Below are positions 8,135-15,811 of a stretch of 27,693 bases of DNA, one piece after another. This DNA is from CAZCAC01 sp964496575 (lineage in GTDB: Bacteria > Planctomycetota > UBA1135 > GCA-002686595), in assembly GCA_964496575.1 (NCBI GenBank), contig CAZCAC010000117.1, forward strand, positions 1 to 27,693, read 5' to 3'. The first letter of the stretch is position 1; each line of letters opens with the position of its first letter. The translations under genes and the position numbers were made by a program. The notes beneath the pieces are model-generated. The model was not told the DNA's origin and ran no database searches. It saw only the letters and a program-made list of their open reading frames with translations.

Positions 8135-8620
8135 CTACTCCTCGCCTCCCTCTGCGGGTTCTTCGGACTCCTCCGGAGTCTCCGCGGCGGCAGCCGCGGC
8201 GGCGGCCCGCTCGTCGGCGACCGCCTGCTGGGCGGCCAGCGCGGCCTCGTCGCGAGCGCGCCCGCGGCGGGCCTTCTCGCCCAGGAGCTCCTTGACGCGG
8301 GTCTTCTTGCCCACGCGGTCGCGCAGGTAGTAGAGCTTCGCCTGGCGGACGTCGCCGCGGCGCACGATGTCGACCCTCTGGACCCGCGGGTTGTGCAGCG
8401 GGAAGATCCGCTCGACTCCCTCGCCCTGCACGATTCGCCGCACGGTGAAGGTCTTGCGGATCCCGCGGCCGCTCATCGCGATGACCGTGCCGACGAAGAC
8501 CTGGATCCGCTCTTTCTCCCCTTCGCGGATCAGGTAGTGCACCTCGACGGTGTCGCCGACGTGGACGGCAGGAATGACAGCCTTTCCAAGCTCGGCTTCC
8601 AGGTTTTCGATCAGGTTCAT
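8135..8620 (-). CDS. rplS: 50S ribosomal protein L19
   Basis: L19 sits at the interface of the 30S and 50S subunits. From the start at 8620 the protein is 161 aa and opens MNLIENLEAELG. The conserved core follows: GDTVEVHYLIREGEKERIQ, FVGTVIAMSGRGIRKTFTVRRI, GVERIFPLHNPRVQ, and VRRGDVRQAKLYYLRDRVGKK. An upstream in-frame ATG would add eight residues and is less likely. The last 45 or so residues are an Ala/Glu-rich tail not present in the usual 115-aa L19. The gene follows trmD, the usual order, but the rpsP and rimM genes that normally precede trmD are absent. No Shine-Dalgarno motif is visible. Confidence 0.95.
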   Translation of the reverse strand: MNLIENLEAELGKAVIPAVHVGDTVEVHYLIREGEKERIQVFVGTVIAMSGRGIRKTFTVRRIVQGEGVERIFPLHNPRVQRVDIVRRGDVRQAKLYYLRDRVGKKTRVKELLGEKARRGRARDEAALAAQQAVADERAAAAAAAAETPEESEEPAEGGEE

Positions 8621-8707
8621 CGGATTGGTGGGTGCTCGGGGCACCGCGGAGGGGGTCTTTCGGTATGGACGGGTTCTGGTTTCGCGCTCGAGGAGAGCTT
8701 CTCGCCT

Positions 8708-9400
8708 TCAGGACGGCTCCTCGTCGAAGAGGTCCGGCCTCTTCGCACGCGTGCGCGCACGCGCTTGTTCCTTGCGCCACGACTCGATCGAGGCGTGATT
8801 CCCGCTCAGCAGGACCTCGGGGACCTCGAGCCCCCGGTAGACCCGCGGACGGGTGTAGTGGGGGTGATCCAGGCCACCTTCCCGCTGGAAGGACTCCTCG
8901 ACCGCCGACCTCTCGTCTCCCAGGACCCCCGGCAACAGCCGGACGCTCGCCTCGACGATCGCCAGGGCCGGCAGCTCGCCGCCGGAGAGGACGTAGTCGC
9001 CGACCGAGAGGGGCTCGAATTCGAGCAGCTGTGAGATGCGCTCGTCGAATCCTTCGTAGCGGCCGCAGAGCAGGAGAACGCGCTCCTCCTCGGCGAGGGC
9101 GTGCGCGTCGCTCTGGACGAATCGACGTCCACCGGGGCACAGCATGATCTTGCGAAAGGTGCCGTGGCGCCGTTCCAGCCACTCGACGCAGTCGACGATC
9201 GGTTCGGGCTTGAGCAGCATCCCCGGGCCGCCGCCGAAGACTCGGTCGTCCACGGTGCGGTGCCGGTCCCGCGCGAAGTCGCGGAAATCGACGAGCAGGA
9301 TCCTCGCCAGGCCCTTCTCCCGGGCGATCCCCACGATGCTCGAGGCCAGGTACGGCTCCAGGGCTTCGGGAAACAGGGTCAGGATGGCAAAGAGCGGCAC
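8708..9400 (-). CDS. trmD: tRNA (guanine-N1)-methyltransferase TrmD
   Basis: TrmD methylates G37 of tRNAs that read CNN codons with proline, leucine and arginine identity, preventing frameshifts. The start is GTG at 9400, giving PLFAILTLFPE at the N-terminus as in the family; the open frame continues upstream but would overlap the promoter. The 230-aa protein shows the SPOUT knot motifs: DDRVFGGGPGML, LLCGRYEGFDER, and SVGDYVLSGGELPA. The C-terminal domain has LDHPHYTRPR and ends in a basic then acidic tail. It is first in the minus-strand run trmD, rplS, secDF, LysM. Confidence 0.95.
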   Translation of the reverse strand: MPLFAILTLFPEALEPYLASSIVGIAREKGLARILLVDFRDFARDRHRTVDDRVFGGGPGMLLKPEPIVDCVEWLERRHGTFRKIMLCPGGRRFVQSDAHALAEEERVLLLCGRYEGFDERISQLLEFEPLSVGDYVLSGGELPALAIVEASVRLLPGVLGDERSAVEESFQREGGLDHPHYTRPRVYRGLEVPEVLLSGNHASIESWRKEQARARTRAKRPDLFDEEPS

Positions 9401-9532
9401 GGCGGGACCGGGTGAGTTCTGGCTCGGAGTGGAGGGGGCGGCCCGAATCCCGCGCTGGCCCCCGCTGGGATCTCGGACACGAGACCCCCCGGGGCTCCGA
9501 TCGGCAGACCGGGTCCCCGGAAAAGGCCCAGC

Positions 9533-9562
9533 AGGGTAGACACGGAGGCCCCTGAACGTCAA
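9533..9562 (-). promoter_or_regulatory. Candidate trmD promoter
   Basis: On the minus strand TTGACG (9562-9557) is followed after 18 bases by TACCCT (9538-9533). The -35 is good and the -10 only fair. It would give a leader of about 125 bases before the trmD GTG start. Confidence 0.4.
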
Positions 9563-9576
9563 GAGTTTAGCGCCGT

Positions 9577-9601
9577 CGGCCCACCCTTCCGGGCCGTTTT
9601 T
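9577..9601 (+). terminator. Terminator-like hairpin upstream of ribE
   Basis: CGGCCC (9577-9582), an 8-base loop and GGGCCG (9591-9596) form a 6-bp stem directly followed by TTTTT (9597-9601). It has the form of an intrinsic terminator on the plus strand, but no plus-strand gene ends upstream. It sits 53 bases before the ribE start, so attenuation of ribE or the end of an unseen RNA are both possible. I looked for the conserved FMN riboswitch core and did not find it. Confidence 0.5.
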
Positions 9602-9654
9602 CGGGGGGCGCCCGGCTCCCCGCCCGCCGCGCCCCTCAACCCCCTCGACGAATC

Positions 9655-10347
9655 GTGTTCACCGGCATCATCGAAGGCTCCCCCCGCGTTCTCCACCACG
9701 AGGCCCGCGGCACGGGCAAGCGTCTCTGGGTCCCCGCTCCCTCCCCCGACTGGGCGGTCTCCGACGGCGAGAGCGTCGCCGTCTCGGGGTGCTGCCTGAC
9801 CATCGCCGGGCTCTGCCACCCCCTCCACGGGGCGGGAGGCCCCCCGGCGGTCGGTACCCCGACCGGGGAGGAGGTCCCCGGGGGCACCCCGGGGGCGACG
9901 ATGGTCTTCGACCTCTCGGCCGAGACGCTGGCCCGGACCCACTTCGACGAGGTCGAGACGGGACGCCAGGTCAACGTGGAGCGGGCGATGAAGCTCGACG
10001 ACCGCCTCTCCGGGCACCTCGTCTCGGGGCACGTCGACGGCGGCGCGACCCTGGTCGAGATCGTCGACTCGGGGGACGGAGGCCAGGTCCAGACGATCGA
10101 GGTCGATCCCGGCCTGGAGCGCTACCTGATCGAGAAGGGCTCGATCTGCATCGACGGGATCAGCCTGACCGTGGTCGAGCCGAAGGAGCGCCGCTTCGAC
10201 ATCGCCCTCATACCCGTCACCCTGGAGGTGACCAACCTCGGCACCGCCGTGGTCGGCCAGCGCTTCAACATCGAGGCCGACATGGTCGGCAAGTGGATCG
10301 AGAAGCTGGTCGTCGGCGAGGGGCTGACCCTGGGAGGAAACGGCTAG
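9655..10347 (+). CDS. ribE: Riboflavin synthase alpha subunit
   Basis: This enzyme dismutates two molecules of 6,7-dimethyl-8-ribityllumazine to riboflavin. The 230-aa protein starts at GTG with the invariant MFTGIIEG. It has two lumazine-binding barrels: first SVAVSGCCLTI (about 40-50), second GHLVSGHVDG (about 119-128) followed by GSICIDGISLTV, and the C-terminal helix IEADMVGKWIEKLV. Between the first-barrel motif and FDLSAETL there is a Gly/Pro-rich stretch at about residues 52-82, roughly 25 residues longer than in E. coli. Its stop shares a CTAG with the mlaD stop on the other strand. No other rib gene is nearby. Confidence 0.94.
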   Translation: MFTGIIEGSPRVLHHEARGTGKRLWVPAPSPDWAVSDGESVAVSGCCLTIAGLCHPLHGAGGPPAVGTPTGEEVPGGTPGATMVFDLSAETLARTHFDEVETGRQVNVERAMKLDDRLSGHLVSGHVDGGATLVEIVDSGDGGQVQTIEVDPGLERYLIEKGSICIDGISLTVVEPKERRFDIALIPVTLEVTNLGTAVVGQRFNIEADMVGKWIEKLVVGEGLTLGGNG

Positions 10348-11531
10348 AACGCCCCGAAGATCACGCTGGTCATCGTCGAGATCGGCGCCGCCTCCCGGTA
10401 CTCCTCGAGCGATCGGGTCAGGAGGCCCACCGCCTTGATCAGCTCGGTGTACATCCCCTCCTCCATCAGGAGCTTGCCGAGGGTCCCGCGGCCGTCGCGC
10501 ACCGTGGCGATGATGTCGCGCAGGTCCGAGGACACCACGCGGAGGTCCTCGTAGATCTCCTCCTCGGCGAAGAGCTTGCCGAGCGTGCCCTCGCCCTCCT
10601 TCAGGCGGCGGAAGACCGTGTCGATGCTGACCGCGATGCCGTCGTCGACCAGGATCTTGCCCAGCGTTCCCTCGCCGCGGTTGGCGCGCTCGACGATCTC
10701 CTTGATGTTGCGCACGCCGTCCTTGACGTTCTGGCTCAGCTCCTCGTCGGTGATCACCGCGCCGAGCAGCCCCTTGCCGCTGCGCAGGTCCTCGATCGTC
10801 GCGTTGGCCTCGGCCAGCAGCGTCTCCAGGCTCCGGGCGATGTCCTTGACCTCCCCGTAGATCTCGTCGCTGGCGAGGAGCTTGCCCAGCGTGCCCTCCC
10901 CGGCGACCAGCCGGTCGCTGATCGTCTTGAGGTTCTCCGCGGAGTCCGCGGCCCCCGTCACGGCCCGGTCCACCTCCGCCGCGAAGGCGTCGTCGGAGAA
11001 GATCTTGCCCATGGTTCCCCGTCCCTCCTCGACGCCTCGCACCAGGTCGCGGATGGTGGATATCGCCTCGGTCACCGCGTCGGCGTTGTCGGTGACCAGC
11101 TCTCCGGCGGCGCGGATCACGTTCGGCTCGACCTCTCCCAGGAGCACCGCGTCGGGCGCGACCAGCGGGGACTCGGCGCTGCCGGGATCGATGGTCAGGT
11201 TCTTCCCGCCGAGCAGGGTGGCGTCCTCGATCAGGATCTGGTGATCGGCGCGCAGCTCCACCTCCTTCTCCATGGTCAGGACCACGGTGATCCGGCGGTC
11301 GAGCTCGACGGTCTTCGGGTCGTAGGTGAGGTCGCTCACCTTGCCGTAGCGCACGCCGGCCACCAGCACCGAGTCGCCCTTCCGCAGGCCGCCCGCCTCG
11401 GGGAAGTGCACCGTCAGCGTCTGCTGCTCCCCGAAGATGGTGAAGTCGGAGAGGAAGAAGGTGAAGTAGCCGAGAACCGAGAGGGCCACGATGAAGAGTA
11501 GCCCGAGCAGGAAGTGTTGCGACGTCTTCAT
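10344..11531 (-). CDS. mlaD: MlaD-like MCE-domain lipid-transport protein
   Basis: MCE proteins form hexameric rings that carry phospholipids from or to an MlaFE-type ABC transporter. The 395-aa protein has one N-terminal span (about 7-27), then a single MCE domain (about 36-120: LTVHFPEAGGLRKGDSVLVAGVRYGKV, then LLGGKNLTID). The remaining 270 residues are mostly helical and contain six copies of a GxGTLGKLL-like motif, at residues 170, 211, 252, 286, 313 and 347. The family core is much shorter (E. coli MlaD is about 183 aa), so the tail is a large addition that could form a periplasm-spanning needle. It is the last gene of the operon, 15 bases after mlaF. Confidence 0.88.
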   Translation of the reverse strand: MKTSQHFLLGLLFIVALSVLGYFTFFLSDFTIFGEQQTLTVHFPEAGGLRKGDSVLVAGVRYGKVSDLTYDPKTVELDRRITVVLTMEKEVELRADHQILIEDATLLGGKNLTIDPGSAESPLVAPDAVLLGEVEPNVIRAAGELVTDNADAVTEAISTIRDLVRGVEEGRGTMGKIFSDDAFAAEVDRAVTGAADSAENLKTISDRLVAGEGTLGKLLASDEIYGEVKDIARSLETLLAEANATIEDLRSGKGLLGAVITDEELSQNVKDGVRNIKEIVERANRGEGTLGKILVDDGIAVSIDTVFRRLKEGEGTLGKLFAEEEIYEDLRVVSSDLRDIIATVRDGRGTLGKLLMEEGMYTELIKAVGLLTRSLEEYREAAPISTMTSVIFGAF

Positions 11532-11546
11532 GGGGGACTCTGGTGG

Positions 11547-12320
11547 TCAAGGCCGGACGAGGAGCTCGGGCTTCTCGTTCGTGCCGAAGAAGTCCTTCAG
11601 CCGGGGGTGGTCGGAGGAGAGGAACGCCCGGGTCTCGGTCGGTTCGGGGAACAGCGAGCTTCCCTCGTTGAGGAAGATCACCTCGTCGGCCACCGTCTCG
11701 ATGCAGTCGATGCGGTGCTCGACCACGATCGAGGTCACCGAGAGGGTCTCCGCCAGCTCGCGAATCGTGTGGTTGATCGCGCGCGCGATCTCGGGGTCGA
11801 GCCCCGCGTTCGGCTCGTCGTACAGGATGATCTCCGGCTCGGTGACCAGCGCCCGCGCCAGCCCGACCCGCTTCTTCATCCCTCCGGAGATCTCCGACGG
11901 CATCTTCTCCCAGGCGTCGGGGATGTGCACCAGCTCGAGCTTCGCCTGCACGCGCTCGCGGATCTCCTCGTCGGCAAGCCTGGTCGTCTCCCGGAGGGGG
12001 AGGGCGATGTTCTCGCCGACGCTGAGCCAGTTGATCAGCGCGCCCTCCTGGAAGACGTAGCCCATCTTGCGGCGCATCCGGGAGAGCTCCGCCGGGGTCA
12101 TCGCCGCCACCTCGGCTCCCTCGACCAGGACCTTCCCCCGGTCGGGCTTCATCAACCCGATGATCTGCCGCAGGGTCACCGACTTGCCCGAACCGGACGG
12201 CCCCATGATGGCGAGGGTCCGACCCCGGTCGACGGTGAACGTGAGACCGGCGAGCACCGCCTGGGGCCCGAAGCTCTTGTGCACCTCCTCGAAGCGGATG
12301 ACCGGAGCGCCGTCGTTCAT
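11547..12320 (-). CDS. mlaF: ABC transporter ATPase, MlaF type
   Basis: This is the ATPase that powers MlaE-MlaD lipid transport. At 257 aa it has the usual length. Walker A GPSGSGKS is at 40-47, the Q-loop region QEGALINWLSVGENIALPL at 91-109, the signature SGGMKKRVGLARAL at 145-158 and Walker B IILYDEPNAGLDP at 164-176. The switch histidine is H202 in VVEHRID, where most relatives have a VTHD-type sequence. The start is ATG at 12320, overlapping the mlaE stop by one base (TGATG), so translation is probably coupled. The open frame upstream of it is a shadow of mlaE. Confidence 0.93.
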   Translation of the reverse strand: MNDGAPVIRFEEVHKSFGPQAVLAGLTFTVDRGRTLAIMGPSGSGKSVTLRQIIGLMKPDRGKVLVEGAEVAAMTPAELSRMRRKMGYVFQEGALINWLSVGENIALPLRETTRLADEEIRERVQAKLELVHIPDAWEKMPSEISGGMKKRVGLARALVTEPEIILYDEPNAGLDPEIARAINHTIRELAETLSVTSIVVEHRIDCIETVADEVIFLNEGSSLFPEPTETRAFLSSDHPRLKDFFGTNEKPELLVRP

Positions 12321-13105
12321 CAGAGCTGATAGAGGAAGAAGGTCATGAAGTAGTTGGCGATGATCACCGCGATGATCGAGTCGCGCACCGCGCCCCTCGT
12401 CGCGTGCCCCACCCCGAGCGCTCCGCCCTTCGCCTGCAGACCCTGGCTGCACGAGATCACCGCGACGATCAGGCCGAAGACGAACGACTTGAGCAGGCCG
12501 GCATAGACGTCGTAGGGCAGGTCGAGGATCCCCTTGACCGGGCGCAGGGCGTCGATCGCGGTCTCCGAGTAGAGCTGCCAGCCGACGGAGAGCTGCGAGC
12601 TGGCCACGAACCCGCCCCCGACGATTCCGATCGTATCGCAGAGGACGGTCAGCACGGGGCACATCACCGCCAGCGCGACCACCCGCGGCATCACCAGCAG
12701 CTTGAAGCGATCGATCGAGAGCACCTCCAGCGCGGCCAGCTCCTCGCTGACCGCCATCGTGCCCAGCTCGGCGGCGATCGAGGAGCCGGCGGTGGCGGCC
12801 AGGATGATGGCGGTGATGAACGGTCCCATCTCACGCGCCATGCTCACCGCCACGATCAGGCCGATCTGGTCCTGCTGGCCGATCCGCGAGAGCTCGATGC
12901 CGGTCTGCAGCGCGACGATCATCCCCATGAAGAGGCCGACGAGGAGCACCACGTGCGTCACGTGCAGCCCCATCGTGATCATCTGCGCGGCGATCAGCTT
13001 CCGGCGGGAGACGATCGACCCCACGCGCAGCATCGTCTGCACGAAGAGGTCGACCCGGTAGCCCGAGTCGCGCAGGAACTCACGGAAGGGCGCGAGGATG
13101 CTCAT
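12320..13105 (-). CDS. mlaE: ABC transporter permease, MlaE type
   Basis: MlaE is the inner-membrane permease of the lipid transporter. From ATG at 13105 (MSILAPFREFL) it is 261 aa, the usual size. It has the N-terminal interface helix and about five membrane spans, with the family motifs GLFMGMIVALQTG, AREMGPFITAIILAATAGSSIAAELGTM, and the conserved VSEELAALEVLSID coupling segment. An in-frame ATG at 13159 would add 18 residues inside the upstream gene and is less likely. Its start overlaps the stop of the upstream lipoprotein gene (ATGA), so the two are translated together. There is no mlaC or mlaB. Confidence 0.93.
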   Translation of the reverse strand: MSILAPFREFLRDSGYRVDLFVQTMLRVGSIVSRRKLIAAQMITMGLHVTHVVLLVGLFMGMIVALQTGIELSRIGQQDQIGLIVAVSMAREMGPFITAIILAATAGSSIAAELGTMAVSEELAALEVLSIDRFKLLVMPRVVALAVMCPVLTVLCDTIGIVGGGFVASSQLSVGWQLYSETAIDALRPVKGILDLPYDVYAGLLKSFVFGLIVAVISCSQGLQAKGGALGVGHATRGAVRDSIIAVIIANYFMTFFLYQL

Positions 13106-14640
13106 CGGTCGGATTCGGGGGGCGCCGGCAGAGAGGAAGGGACCCGCTCCATCGGCCATCCCGGCCCCGGCAGGGCGGGGCTCAGCAAGGTTAGACCATC
13201 CGAGGCGCGGCTTCTCCAGCGCAGCAGGCCAAAGAGGAGCGAATACTCGCGCACCACCTCACCCTCCAGGCTGTACTTGCGTCGGGCGTAGAGGCAGCTG
13301 ACCGACAGGCGGTCCTCGTCGCGGTCCTTCTCCCGCCGGTAGAGCCCCAGGAAGCTCCGGGTGTGGATCGTCTCCGGACCCTGCTCGCTGTTGTAGAGCT
13401 CGTAGAGCCAGGAGTAGTGCTCGTCGAGATCGGGCCAGCGCCACAGCGGGTTGAGGGCGGGGAACAGGTAGCGCCGCGTCTCCCCCTCCCGGTCGTACTG
13501 GTAGAGAGGCCACAGCTTCTGGTAGCCCGCCACCTCGCCGGTCCGCTTCACCGTCGCGAAGGAGGACCAGAAGGGGAGCACGGTCAGCGCCCGTCGATCC
13601 TCCTCGAAGTAGTGCTCCTCGCGGTAGTTGATGAAGGGCCAGAGGTACCAGGTCGACTCGAGGCCGTCCCCCTGGTAGTAGGACCAGAAGGGCCAGAAGC
13701 GGGTTCGCTCCCGGTCGCCGGGGTTCTTCGGCAGCGGGATGCGGTCCGTCGTCCCGGGCCGCATGATCCGCACCAGCGGCCAGGGACCGTCCCAGGCCCA
13801 GAAGCCGGTCGCCGGATCGCGCGAGTAGCCGAAGAAGGGCCACAGCACCGTCGTGGAGCGGAAGGTCCCCTGCTTCACCCGCCCGTACAGGGGGAAGATC
13901 GTCCACTGGTGTTGGTGGTACATCGGGGCGGCCTTCAGGTTCTCCTTCTTGACGTTGACGATCGGCCACAGCGCGAACCACCGGTCGTAGCGATCCAGGG
14001 CCCAGGTGTGTCCGACCAGCGGCCAGACGCGCCAGCCGCCGCCGTCGGGCGCGGCGGTCCAGGAGAAGAAGGGCCAGAGGACGTGGTGGGTCACCCGCCC
14101 CGATCGCTCCGAGCGGGCCCAGATCGGCCAGAGCACGAAGTCGAGCTTGTCGAAGGTGAGGAGCTCCTCGACCCGTCCCCCGATCGGGAACCACGCCTGC
14201 ACCCGCCGCCCGTCGGGCATCCGCGCCACGTAGATCCCGGGGAGGGAGAGGAAGCTCCACTTGCGCCCCTCCGGGGTGTTCTCGCGGCGGTAGTCGGCGA
14301 GCGGCAGGATCCACCACTTGAACTCGCCGCCGCCGCGGACCACGCGGCCGAAGGGGTAGAGGAACTGGGTCCGGCTCCGCTCGTCCTTGTCGCGGTAGTG
14401 GAGGAAGAGGGGGCGCAGGCCCCACTGGTCGACGGGGCCCCCCAGGCTCTGGCGGCGGACGACCAGCGCGCCGGCGAGCGCCTCGTAGTCCTCGCCCCCG
14501 CCCGGGGTGGAGAGGTGGGTGTAGAGGGGGGCGACGTGCTGCTCCGAGTCGAGGCCGGCGCAGCCGCACGGGACGAGGCCGAGGAGCAGACCTCCCAGCG
14601 CCCGCAGGCCAGCCCCCGTCACGATTCGCCTCCATTCCAT
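13102..14640 (-). CDS. Repeat-rich putative lipoprotein of unknown function, first gene of the mla operon
   Basis: I do not recognise this 512-aa protein as a named family. It begins with a signal sequence (about 1-27) ending in VPCGCAG, a Cys-rich lipobox-like site with non-canonical residues before each Cys. The body contains about 16 copies of a short motif of the form hydrophobic-aromatic-Pro-hydrophobic (LWPIW 170, LWPFF 188, VWPLV 205, LWPIV 224, IFPLY 248, LWPFF 266, FWPFW 315, LWPFI 333, LWPLY 376 and others from 75 to 396). Spacing is usually 16-24 residues with polar, charged turns between, as in beta-hairpin repeats. The protein is unusually rich in Trp, Tyr and Arg. Its stop overlaps the mlaE start by four bases, so a role in lipid transport at the outer membrane is a reasonable inference. 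Confidence 0.85.
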   Translation of the reverse strand: MEWRRIVTGAGLRALGGLLLGLVPCGCAGLDSEQHVAPLYTHLSTPGGGEDYEALAGALVVRRQSLGGPVDQWGLRPLFLHYRDKDERSRTQFLYPFGRVVRGGGEFKWWILPLADYRRENTPEGRKWSFLSLPGIYVARMPDGRRVQAWFPIGGRVEELLTFDKLDFVLWPIWARSERSGRVTHHVLWPFFSWTAAPDGGGWRVWPLVGHTWALDRYDRWFALWPIVNVKKENLKAAPMYHQHQWTIFPLYGRVKQGTFRSTTVLWPFFGYSRDPATGFWAWDGPWPLVRIMRPGTTDRIPLPKNPGDRERTRFWPFWSYYQGDGLESTWYLWPFINYREEHYFEEDRRALTVLPFWSSFATVKRTGEVAGYQKLWPLYQYDREGETRRYLFPALNPLWRWPDLDEHYSWLYELYNSEQGPETIHTRSFLGLYRREKDRDEDRLSVSCLYARRKYSLEGEVVREYSLLFGLLRWRSRASDGLTLLSPALPGPGWPMERVPSSLPAPPESDR

Positions 14641-14648
14641 CAGCGGCG

Positions 14649-14676
14649 ATTGTCGATCCCCGCCCGGGCGTTGCAA
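14649..14676 (-). promoter_or_regulatory. Candidate promoter of the lipoprotein-mlaEFD operon, leaderless
   Basis: On the minus strand TTGCAA (14676-14671) is followed after 16 bases by GACAAT (14654-14649). Only eight bases separate the -10 from the ATG at 14640, so transcription would begin at or next to the start codon. Confidence 0.5.
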
Positions 14677-14694
14677 GTGCGGCCCCGGCTCCTT

Positions 14695-14736
14695 GTCGCC
14701 CGAGGGGCGAAGAGTGTAGCTTCGCCCCCCGGCGAC
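14695..14736. promoter_or_regulatory. Long hairpin between trpS and the mla operon
   Basis: GTCGCC (14695-14700) pairs with GGCGAC (14731-14736), and inside it GGGGCGAAG (14704-14712) pairs with CTTCGCCCC (14720-14728) around a 7-base loop. A weak trpS promoter, TTGTCG (14693-14698) with TAGCTT (14717-14722), lies within it. It could be an operator acting on both divergent genes or an RNA fold. No T-box core sequence is visible. Confidence 0.45.
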
Positions 14737-14772
14737 CGGGGCGCGCCCCACTCGAGCACCGAACCGAACTCC

Positions 14773-15753
14773 ATGACCACCTTCCTCAGCGGAATCCAGC
14801 CCACCGGCCTGCAGCACCTGGGCAACTACTTCGGCGCGATCAAGCAGCACATCGACGGCCAGGCGGAGGAGGGGGAGCACTTCTACTTCATCGCGGACTA
14901 CCACGCGGTGACCAGCAGCCGCGACCCCGAGGGGTTGCGGAACCAGGTGCGCGAGACCGCGATCACCTACCTGGCCCTGGGGCTGGACCCCGAGCGGGCG
15001 GTGCTCTTCCGCCAGACCGACGTCCCGCAGGTGACCGAGATCTCCTGGCTGCTCGCCTGCGTGACCGGAATGGGGCTCCTGAAGCGGGCCCACTCCTACA
15101 AGGACAAGGTCGCCCGCGGGATCGAGCCCAACGTCGGGCTCTTCACCTACCCGATCCTGATGGCCGCCGACATCCTCGCCTACGACTCAGAAGTCGTCCC
15201 GGTCGGCAAGGACCAGGTGCAGCACGTCGAGATGGCCCAGGACATGGCCGGCTACTTCAACGGCGCCTTCGGGGACGTGTTCGTGCGCCCCGACTGGCGC
15301 CTCGCCTCCGGGCACCTGGCCAAGGTGCCCGGGATCGACGGGGACAAGATGTCGAAGAGCTACGGAAACGATATCTGGATCTTCGAGACCGGAAAAAAGC
15401 TGAAGAAGCGCTTCGGCAAGGTCGTCACCGACAGCCGCCCGCCCGAGGAGCCGAAGGACCCCGCGGAGGTGCTGCCGATGCGCTTCCTCGAGCTCTTCCT
15501 CTCCGGGCCGGAGGTCGAGGAGTGGAACGACAAGGTGCGCCGCGGAGGGGAGGATGCTCCCGGCTACGGCCACCTCAAGATGGCCGCCTGGGAGGCGATG
15601 GAGGAGCACTTCGCGCCGGCGCGAGCGCGCCGCGAGGAGCTCCTGGCCGATCCCGCCGAGGTCGACCGCATCCTCGCCGCGGGCGCCGAGAAGGCCCGCG
15701 CGCGGGCCACGGAGGTGCGCGACCGGGCCCTCCTGGCCTGCGGCCTCCGCTGA
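14773..15753 (+). CDS. trpS: Tryptophanyl-tRNA synthetase
   Basis: TrpRS attaches tryptophan to its tRNA. The 326-aa protein is class I with the HIGH-like HLGN at residues 15-18 (SGIQPTGLQHLGNYFGA), the family segment LLACVTGMGLLKRAHSYKDK, the segment PILMAADILAYDSEVVPVGKDQVQH, and the KMSKS loop at 192-196 followed by YGN. The length matches the bacterial family. The start is ATG at 14773; the frame is open much further upstream, but that part is antisense to the lipoprotein gene. There is no Shine-Dalgarno motif before it. It is followed by a lipoprotein gene 58 bases on. Confidence 0.96.
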   Translation: MTTFLSGIQPTGLQHLGNYFGAIKQHIDGQAEEGEHFYFIADYHAVTSSRDPEGLRNQVRETAITYLALGLDPERAVLFRQTDVPQVTEISWLLACVTGMGLLKRAHSYKDKVARGIEPNVGLFTYPILMAADILAYDSEVVPVGKDQVQHVEMAQDMAGYFNGAFGDVFVRPDWRLASGHLAKVPGIDGDKMSKSYGNDIWIFETGKKLKKRFGKVVTDSRPPEEPKDPAEVLPMRFLELFLSGPEVEEWNDKVRRGGEDAPGYGHLKMAAWEAMEEHFAPARARREELLADPAEVDRILAAGAEKARARATEVRDRALLACGLR

Positions 15754-15811
15754 GCCGGACCCTTCGAGCGCCGGCTCCGCCCCCGGAAACCGAGTCCCTG
15801 GAAAGACCGCG

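Noticed and set aside
5433..8330. 965-codon open frame antisense to secDF and rplS
   Set aside because: It is a His/Asp/Arg-rich shadow of SecDF codons with no domain signal.
9401..9562. 54-residue N-terminal extension of TrmD
   Set aside because: TrmD proteins begin at the PLFAILTLFPE strand. The extension is low-complexity and overlaps the candidate promoter.
9401..9654. FMN riboswitch before ribE
   Set aside because: The conserved riboswitch core sequences are not present; only the terminator-like hairpin is.
14641..14772. T-box leader of trpS
   Set aside because: No T-box core or specifier stem is visible, and the space before the start is too short.
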